Of a DNA stretch of 6,395 nucleotides, positions 1 to 4,746 are shown piece after piece; positions within the stretch are counted from its first letter, which is position 1; each line of letters starts with the position of its first letter. A program made the position numbers and the translations under genes. The stretch covers positions 1-6,395 of the forward strand of contig JAOUGB010000143.1 in assembly GCA_029857875.1 (NCBI GenBank), in the 5' to 3' direction. The notes beneath the pieces were generated by a model that made no database searches, had not been told where the DNA came from, and was given only the letters and a program-made list of their open reading frames with translations. Source of the stretch: Desulfobacteraceae bacterium. GTDB lineage: Bacteria; Desulfobacterota; Desulfobacteria; Desulfobacterales; UBA11574.

Positions 1-19
1 CCAAAATAGTGTTATTTGG
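1..19 (-). terminator. Possible hairpin downstream of the CIA30 gene
   Basis: Just past the CIA30 stop codon, the arms CCAAA and TTTGG (extended to CCAAATA/TATTTTGG with one bulged base) enclose a short loop. This is where a terminator would be expected for the minus-strand gene. The stem is AT-rich and weak, and the window edge cuts off any U-run, so this is only a candidate. Confidence 0.22.
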
Positions 20-23
20 CTGC

Positions 24-623
24 CTATTTATATGCTTTTATCCATTCAATCTCAAGCTGGAATTGACCTTCTTGATTATCTGCTATCAAGAATCCAATCT
101 GCTGAATCTTTTTGGGTGAGATTGGCGCTTTATTATTTATTATACGGCCTCGGAAAACCGGTACACATCTATCGAAAGGAACTTTAATCGTCATCCATTG
201 ACCGATTTCTGTTGTGAATTGATATCGATAAGCAACTCCTTCAAATCTGTCATTGGTTCTTATACGAAATTGGTATTTTTTCCCATCACCTTTTAATCGA
301 ATGAGAATGCCTTTAAATTCATCTAACTTAAATAAGCGAGGTCTGGTGCGCGTTGATGTAAATCCTCCGTTATTTTCGAAAGATACAGTTCCCCGAAAAA
401 TTGCCGTATTACTATCACTAATAAAAAATTCACCCTTTGAGAGACCACCCATAACACCATCATTTACGATAATCCAATTTTCATTTTTATCTGAATTTTT
501 AAAATCAAATATTACCATCTCATCCCGCTCCATTTTATTAGAAATTGGCAGCGCCCATGATACTTGGATAAGAGAAACTATTATAATGGAAATTAATTGA
601 ATATTGAATCTTAAATAGTTCAT
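24..623 (-). CDS. Exported CIA30-domain protein (NDUFAF1/CIA30-like)
   Basis: 199 aa. The family is named for the mitochondrial complex I assembly factor CIA30/NDUFAF1; it has a beta-sandwich fold like carbohydrate-binding modules, and its role in bacteria is not established. The hallmark VNDGVMGGLSKGEF lies at residues 53-66. It is followed by a Phe-Arg-Gly strand and an FENNGGFTSTR segment (82-92), and the domain closes with GFLIADNQEGQFQLEIEWI (177-195). Residues 1-24 look like a signal peptide: a hydrophobic stretch rich in Ile, Leu and Val, ending Val-Ser-Trp-Ala before Leu-Pro, which suggests cleavage near residue 24 and a periplasmic or surface location. The signal peptide is the main reason for this start, because no clear Shine-Dalgarno lies upstream; Met31 would drop it. 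The gene follows the lyase after 55 bp on the same strand. It is about 34% GC, well below its neighbours, which may mean a separate origin. Family call firm, function unknown. Confidence 0.87.
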   Translation of the reverse strand: MNYLRFNIQLISIIIVSLIQVSWALPISNKMERDEMVIFDFKNSDKNENWIIVNDGVMGGLSKGEFFISDSNTAIFRGTVSFENNGGFTSTRTRPRLFKLDEFKGILIRLKGDGKKYQFRIRTNDRFEGVAYRYQFTTEIGQWMTIKVPFDRCVPVFRGRIINNKAPISPKKIQQIGFLIADNQEGQFQLEIEWIKAYK

Positions 624-678
624 TTCTGATCACAATTGAAAAGGGCATTTAGATAGTTTTTAAGAATGCAGAAAATTT

Positions 679-1569
679 TTATATTAGCCGGTACATCTTA
701 CCTGGAAGTTCACGCCTCATCAGGCGGCTCAGCTTGCGCGATTCTGAAGCTACCCTAGCATTATCAATTCCGGTGGTAATATTCAAACTGTTTAGCAAAT
801 GGATGGTATCCTCGGTGGCTATATTTCCTGCTGCGCCGACAACAAAAGGGCATCCGCCCAGTCCCCCCAGTGAGGTGTCAAAATGTGCAATCCCCATTTC
901 TAGTGCAGTCATCAGATTGACCAAGCCCATACCACGGGTGTCATGCAAGTGCAGCCCAACCGGAACATCACCTGCCATAGGCAAAATTGCCGCCAGATTT
1001 TGACGCACGGACGGTGGTGTGGCCATCCCCGTGGTATCCGCCAGTACAAGCCGGTCCACGCCTTTGTTCAAGAGTTTCTCGGCCAGGCGCTGCACTTGAA
1101 ACACTTCGATTTCGCATTCATGCACACATCCAAAGCTGCATTGAATACTGCCGCGTACCTTGCGGCCTTCCCGCTGGGCTAAATCAATCATGACGGCTGT
1201 TTCCGTCAGAGCCTCGTCAACCGACATGCCGCTGTTACTTAGGCTTTGCTCTTCACTGGCCGAAAGCGATACTTCGATCCACTGAATCGGTGTACGACAG
1301 GCGCGTTCCATGCCCTTGCGATTGAGGGTCAAGGCGCTAAACTCAACCGTATCCGTTGGCGACAAAGCGTCAATTACAGCTTCGGCATCAGCCATTTGCG
1401 GCACCTTGCCGGGATGAACAAAAGATGCTACTTGAACGGCACTCACCCCGGCTTTAACCAAGCCGTTAATCAGTCGTGCTTTTTGATTCGTGGACAGCAC
1501 CTGTTTTTCCATTTGCAGTCCATCGCGAGGGCCGACTTCCGTGATAAAGACGTGTCTGGGATATACCAT
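679..1569 (-). CDS. HMG-CoA lyase-like enzyme (HMGL/DRE-TIM family)
   Basis: 296 aa, the normal length for bacterial hydroxymethylglutaryl-CoA lyases, which split HMG-CoA into acetyl-CoA and acetoacetate at the end of leucine breakdown. It is a single TIM barrel. Visible motifs: EVGPRDGLQ at 11-19 with the catalytic-type Arg15 and Asp16; SFVHPGKVPQMAD at 49-61; the metal-binding His-Leu-His-Asp at 207-210; GGLGGCP at 235-241 with Cys240, matching the active-site cysteine of the GxGGCP signature; and GNIATED at 248-254 with Asn249. Two positions differ from the human enzyme as I recall it: Gln46 where human has Glu72, and Met20 where human has Asn after GLQ. The substrate could therefore be a relative of HMG-CoA. 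The start has a good Shine-Dalgarno. It lies 172 bp after iorB and 55 bp before the CIA30 gene. Family call firm, exact substrate uncertain; mvaB or yngG would be the symbol if activity were shown. Confidence 0.85.
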   Translation of the reverse strand: MVYPRHVFITEVGPRDGLQMEKQVLSTNQKARLINGLVKAGVSAVQVASFVHPGKVPQMADAEAVIDALSPTDTVEFSALTLNRKGMERACRTPIQWIEVSLSASEEQSLSNSGMSVDEALTETAVMIDLAQREGRKVRGSIQCSFGCVHECEIEVFQVQRLAEKLLNKGVDRLVLADTTGMATPPSVRQNLAAILPMAGDVPVGLHLHDTRGMGLVNLMTALEMGIAHFDTSLGGLGGCPFVVGAAGNIATEDTIHLLNSLNITTGIDNARVASESRKLSRLMRRELPGKMYRLI

Positions 1570-1576
1570 ATTTGAT

Positions 1577-1583
1577 CTTCCTT
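1577..1583 (-). promoter_or_regulatory. Ribosome binding site of the lyase-like gene
   Basis: On the minus strand AAGGAAG lies 7 bases before the ATG at 1569. This is good spacing and supports this start. Confidence 0.6.
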
Positions 1584-1696
1584 TTTATCGCCGCACCGTT
1601 AAAACCTGCGTCCGATTGAATTCGTTGTCAGACGCTTTAACACAATCATGATATTCTCGCATGGTAGGATTTCAAATCGATCCAGAAATCAAAACG

Positions 1697-1702
1697 ATTA
1701 TA
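1697..1702 (-). promoter_or_regulatory. Possible -10 box upstream of the lyase-like gene
   Basis: The minus strand reads a perfect TATAAT here, about 128 bases before the lyase start and inside the 172-bp gap after iorB. No good TTGACA-like box sits 16-18 bases upstream; the best available is TATTCG. The gap is AT-rich, so a chance match is quite possible. If real, the lyase gene and perhaps the CIA30 gene can be transcribed apart from iorAB. Confidence 0.25.
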
Positions 1703-1741
1703 TCTTATTCAAAGTCTAACGAATATAAATAAAAAAAAGTG

Positions 1742-2317
1742 CTATATTCTTTCCTTTTCAAACATTTCAATGTTGGCTTCAAGTAAGCGCCCCTGCAGTA
1801 AATCTTCCATGGCCTTGATGTAATGTTCCTTTTTTACACTAGGTATCAAACTGTATTTATCGATGTTCGCTAGCAAGACGATGTTCTGCATGTGTGGATC
1901 CTTAAGGTCTGCCTTGAATACACTTATCTCCGTGATATTCCGTTTTTGGCATTGCTTGCTAATCATCGCACCACTGACCGGTTTGACCAAGTTCAGACGT
2001 ACTTCCAGAGGCTGCCAAATCGTATTATAATATATCAAAGTGCCACCGTCTTTCAGGGCCGTATTTATACCCCGTAGGGCTTCATGGCACTCAAGGGAGA
2101 CCACAAGATCGGCTTCGTTCTGAAAAATCAACGGAGAATGTACCCGGTCACCCAATCTTAATTGTGAAACCACAACCCCACCTCTTTGGGCCAGACCGTG
2201 AGTGTCCACGCTTTTTACTTGAAGCCCGGCGTGGTAAGAACCTCTTAATAAAATTTCACTGAGAAGGCCGATTCCCTGTCCCCCGACACCGGCCAAATAA
2301 ATATTAAATTCTTTCAT
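1742..2317 (-). CDS. iorB: Indolepyruvate:ferredoxin oxidoreductase, beta subunit
   Basis: 191 aa, the normal length for IorB, the small subunit of the two-subunit indolepyruvate oxidoreductase. With IorA it oxidatively decarboxylates arylpyruvates to arylacetyl-CoA in the cytoplasm and passes electrons to ferredoxin. It is one pyruvate/ketoisovalerate oxidoreductase gamma-type domain. The N-terminal AGVGGQGI at 9-16 is the diagnostic glycine-rich loop. THGLAQRGGVVVSQLRLG at 39-56 and the NEADLVVSLE segment at 67-76 are also typical of the family. NIVLLANI (145-152) and an acidic-basic C-terminal helix close the protein. The ATG has a Shine-Dalgarno 6 bases upstream. It starts 75 bp after the iorA stop on the same strand, with no terminator seen between, so the two are very likely co-transcribed. 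The real substrate may be another aryl or branched 2-oxoacid. Confidence 0.93.
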   Translation of the reverse strand: MKEFNIYLAGVGGQGIGLLSEILLRGSYHAGLQVKSVDTHGLAQRGGVVVSQLRLGDRVHSPLIFQNEADLVVSLECHEALRGINTALKDGGTLIYYNTIWQPLEVRLNLVKPVSGAMISKQCQKRNITEISVFKADLKDPHMQNIVLLANIDKYSLIPSVKKEHYIKAMEDLLQGRLLEANIEMFEKERI

Positions 2318-2323
2318 TACTTA

Positions 2324-2327
2324 CTCC
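2324..2327 (-). promoter_or_regulatory. Ribosome binding site of iorB
   Basis: GGAG on the minus strand, 6 bases before the iorB ATG at 2317. It supports this start over other in-frame options and shows that iorB is translated independently of the iorA stop 75 bp away. Confidence 0.6.
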
Positions 2328-2392
2328 ATAGTTTCAAAATCATATCTTCATTAAGTTCACTTTAAACCTTGTCAAAATTATTGATTTTGGGT

Positions 2393-4270
2393 TTATTCAA
2401 TTTGTGGCGGTGTTATAGCCTGAACCTGACATGTTTGGAGGCAGGATCCGTCACCAATGCAAAGATCCCTATTAATCTTTACCCTCTGGTCGTCTGTACG
2501 CGTAAAGGAAGGACAGGCAAATTTTTCGATACATTCGTAAAACCGTTGGCATTTCTGCTGGTCGATATCTACCTTTCGCGGCTTATAAGAAGGTTTGCGG
2601 CGTTGTTCCCGGATAAATTTGAGCATGCATGGGTGCCTGGCAATAACGACACTGAATTCATTTATCCCAACAGCCTCTTTTACTATCTCGGTTAGTTTTG
2701 ACTGTTGATAAGTGTCTGTTTCGTAAATATGTTTAACCCCTAATCCTTCCAGAGTCCGACTCAGTGGAATTATATCTGTTGGTTCGTTAAAATTTTTTCC
2801 CGACGCTGCATGATCCTGGTGACCGGTCATGGCTGTAGTGCCATTTTCCATAAGAATTAAAGTTAGGTTATGCTTATTGAACAAGGCGTTGATAATCCCG
2901 GGCAGACCAGCATGAAAAAAGGTAGAGTCACCTAGAAAAGCAATCACTTTGCGCGTGTCATTGAATAATGAAAGCCCTGAAGCAATAGCGGTCGAAGCAC
3001 CCATGCACATCATCAGTTCACCTACTTGATATGGCGGGAGAAAACCAAGGGTATGGCAACCGATATCCGCCACGGTAATGTCGGTATCTGTAATTGCCTT
3101 TTTTATGGCGTGAAAGGCGCTGCGGTGTCCGCATCCCGGACACATCTGTGCCGGCCTGTTAGGAACTTCGAAAATATTGTCTCCGAGCCTTTTTCTGGCA
3201 GGCAGCAGATCGGGCCAAGTTTTTTTGAGGACCCCATAAACTTTATCCGGGGTGTATTCCCCAATCCAGTCTTCAATATCTATCTTGCCGATGATTTTAG
3301 TTGAAAGACGGCTGTCATACGCCAGAAGTTTGATTTCTTTTTCAACGAAATTATCCAGTTCCTCTATAATCTTAACTTCCTCATGTGTTTCGAGAAAAGA
3401 TTTAATTACTTTCAAGGGAATGGGATATACGACTCCGAGCTTGAGAATGTCGGGTTTTTCTTTGGTTTTCTCAAGAACATCCATCAGAGAGAGGAACGGA
3501 AGACCCATTGTGATAATGCCGAGATTTTTGTTTCCGTGATCGACAACCCGATTTAAAGGAGACATATCGGCATAGGCTTTCATCTTATCAAGTCTTCGCA
3601 ACGAAAATCGTTTCATGGGAAATACATCCGCGGCAATAGGAATATAAGGACCGTTCTTGACATCAAACCGAGGCGTTTCATCTAATTTCTTCGGCTCCCA
3701 ATTCTGGAATTTAACCTTTTCCTTGGCGTGGCACACATGGGTGGTTAGTCTCAAGATTATCGGCATGCCCATCTCTATGGAAAGTTTTGCAGCTTCTTTG
3801 TAGAAAGTATATACTTCGTTCGGTGATGCCGGTTCAAAAACCGGCGTATAGCTTAAACAGGCATAATGCCGGTTGTCCTGTTCATTTTGTGAAGAATTTG
3901 CACCCGGATCATCACCCAAGACAACGATCATTCCGCCGATGATATTCATGAGACTGAGTTGAATAAACGTATCGGAAGCAACATTGAGCCCTACACTTTT
4001 GAAAAATACAGTTGATAGATGACCGTTAACCGCTGCACCATAAGCAACTTCCGTTGCGACTTTTTCATTGGTAGAAAATTCAAAATAAAATGGACGTTTT
4101 TCCTTTGGAATTGATTTTATGGCTTCAGCAATTTCCGGAGTCGGCGAACCAGGGTATGAAGTAATCACCCGAGTGTGAGATTCGATCATTGCTCTCACCA
4201 AGGCGGTATTACCCATAACAATCTCTGAAAAGGAGTTTTCTTCCAGCAATATTTCTCCAAGTGTTTTCAT
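2393..4270 (-). CDS. iorA: Indolepyruvate:ferredoxin oxidoreductase, alpha subunit
   Basis: 625 aa, close to the usual IorA length. This is the TPP-binding catalytic subunit that decarboxylates arylpyruvates, made by transamination of Trp, Phe or Tyr, to arylacetyl-CoA with electrons going to ferredoxin. Domain order: pyrimidine-binding domain with SYPGSPTPEIAEA (38-50), FSTNEKVATEVAYGAA (65-80) and LGDDPGANSSQNEQDNRHYA (118-137); a middle linking domain; then the TPP diphosphate-binding domain with CPGCGHR (377-383), IGCHTLGFLPP (403-413), and the GDS (447-449) to Glu-Asn (475-476) metal/TPP motif leading into TTAMTGHQ (478-485). The C-terminal ferredoxin domain (about 567-621) is unusual: Cys574, Phe577, Cys580, Cys586 in the first motif and Cys604, Asp607, Cys610, Cys614 in the second, so each cluster lacks one expected cysteine. 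It is the first gene of the iorAB unit. Its Shine-Dalgarno is oddly close to the start. Family call firm; substrate inferred. Confidence 0.93.
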   Translation of the reverse strand: MKTLGEILLEENSFSEIVMGNTALVRAMIESHTRVITSYPGSPTPEIAEAIKSIPKEKRPFYFEFSTNEKVATEVAYGAAVNGHLSTVFFKSVGLNVASDTFIQLSLMNIIGGMIVVLGDDPGANSSQNEQDNRHYACLSYTPVFEPASPNEVYTFYKEAAKLSIEMGMPIILRLTTHVCHAKEKVKFQNWEPKKLDETPRFDVKNGPYIPIAADVFPMKRFSLRRLDKMKAYADMSPLNRVVDHGNKNLGIITMGLPFLSLMDVLEKTKEKPDILKLGVVYPIPLKVIKSFLETHEEVKIIEELDNFVEKEIKLLAYDSRLSTKIIGKIDIEDWIGEYTPDKVYGVLKKTWPDLLPARKRLGDNIFEVPNRPAQMCPGCGHRSAFHAIKKAITDTDITVADIGCHTLGFLPPYQVGELMMCMGASTAIASGLSLFNDTRKVIAFLGDSTFFHAGLPGIINALFNKHNLTLILMENGTTAMTGHQDHAASGKNFNEPTDIIPLSRTLEGLGVKHIYETDTYQQSKLTEIVKEAVGINEFSVVIARHPCMLKFIREQRRKPSYKPRKVDIDQQKCQRFYECIEKFACPSFTRTDDQRVKINRDLCIGDGSCLQTCQVQAITPPQIE

Positions 4271-4272
4271 AA

Positions 4273-4280
4273 CTCCCCCC
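4273..4280 (-). promoter_or_regulatory. Unusual, close-set ribosome binding site of iorA
   Basis: The minus strand reads GGGGGGAG with only two bases (TT) before the iorA ATG at 4270. The purine run is strong, but the GGAG end is closer than the usual 5-9 bases; pairing through the upstream G residues would restore spacing. The next in-frame Met (residue 19) has no Shine-Dalgarno and would start right before MGNTALV, so I keep the upstream start. Confidence 0.5.
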
Positions 4281-4331
4281 TATCGTTTTCTAATTTCAGG
4301 TGTGGCATTGGTTGTGACCTACTGAAACTAA

Positions 4332-4337
4332 ATTATA
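4332..4337 (-). promoter_or_regulatory. Possible -10 box of the iorAB promoter
   Basis: A perfect TATAAT on the minus strand, about 62 bases before the iorA ATG. At 16-17 bases upstream only weak -35 candidates are seen (TATCTT or CTATCT). The position fits a leader of roughly 55 bases. The region is AT-rich, so this is suggestive only. Confidence 0.33.
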
Positions 4338-4455
4338 AAAATCGGACTTGTGAAAGATAGTGTCTCTATTTACAAACATAACACATACATGACTTGTGAT
4401 ATGGATATTACCCTATCTCAGAAATTTCAGGTGCTTGATATTAGGGCCAAATTGC

Positions 4456-4563
4456 GAGACTGTCGAAAAACCCTAAATTTGTGATTTTGATGTTCGTAAC
4501 CAGTTGATTTCATTACATGCAAAATTCCTAAAATTGCCATTTTTGGACTTTTTCGACAGTCTC
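4456..4563. repeat. 108-bp element with 15-bp perfect terminal inverted repeats
   Basis: The left arm GAGACTGTCGAAAAA (4456-4470) is the exact reverse complement of the right arm TTTTTCGACAGTCTC (4549-4563). The 78-bp interior is AT-rich and partly self-complementary further in (for example GTAA at 4496-4499 against TTAC at 4513-4516), so the whole piece could form an imperfect long hairpin. It contains no coding frame of note and no clear target-site duplication at its ends. The shape fits a MITE- or REP-like non-autonomous repeat. The long loop makes a simple terminator less likely, although the stem could still slow transcription after the dehydrogenase gene. Confidence 0.62.
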
Positions 4564-4746
4564 TGCAGGTATCTGTAATCACGTAATTGAATAGTGGATG
4601 GCAAAATTAAGGAAATATTTACTTATGTATATTAAAGAAACTCCATATCGCTCAGGTTGTAAGAAAATCGTCTTCTGTACCACCTATATTTATCTCCTGC
4701 TCACATAATATGCTTTCATTCTTCACTCTGGTGTCTACTTGTCTGG

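Larger units (their letters stand above)
4271..4746. other. 476-bp intergenic region between the dehydrogenase and iorA
   Basis: This is the longest non-coding stretch. It holds the likely iorAB promoter side (4271-4360), an 11-bp direct repeat AATTTCAGGTG (4292-4302 and 4423-4433), and the inverted-repeat element at 4456-4563. The remaining 4564-4746 is AT-rich. It has one 36-codon plus-strand frame (4598-4708) without a convincing ribosome site or recognisable product. I see no tRNA, no riboswitch I recognise and no clear rho-independent terminator for the dehydrogenase gene. The size of the gap argues that iorAB is transcribed separately from the dehydrogenase. Confidence 0.6.

Noticed and set aside
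253..600. Plus-strand open frame of 115 codons opposite the CIA30 gene
   Set aside because: It is antisense to a gene with clear family motifs and a signal peptide, and its own product shows no domain.
734..1575. Several plus-strand open frames opposite the lyase gene
   Set aside because: They are antisense shadows of a well-conserved gene, overlap each other, and have no recognisable protein features.
1731..1738. Run of eight T on the minus strand just after the iorB stop, as a terminator
   Set aside because: No GC stem precedes it; the only pairing is weak A/G-rich against T. A true intrinsic terminator is not supported.
4389..4484. Plus-strand 31-codon frame, starting MTCDMD, running into the inverted-repeat element
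   Set aside because: No ribosome binding site, and it runs through the left inverted repeat; most likely chance.
4549..4563. T-run and stem at the right arm of the element as terminator of the dehydrogenase gene
   Set aside because: The two arms are separated by 78 bases and the element lies about 180 bases after the stop codon; it fits a repeat better than a terminator.
4598..4708. Plus-strand 36-codon frame, starting MAKLRKY, in the gap beside the dehydrogenase
   Set aside because: Only a weak GTGG sits directly against the ATG, the composition is AT-rich, and the product resembles no family I recognise. Could be a chance frame or an old remnant.
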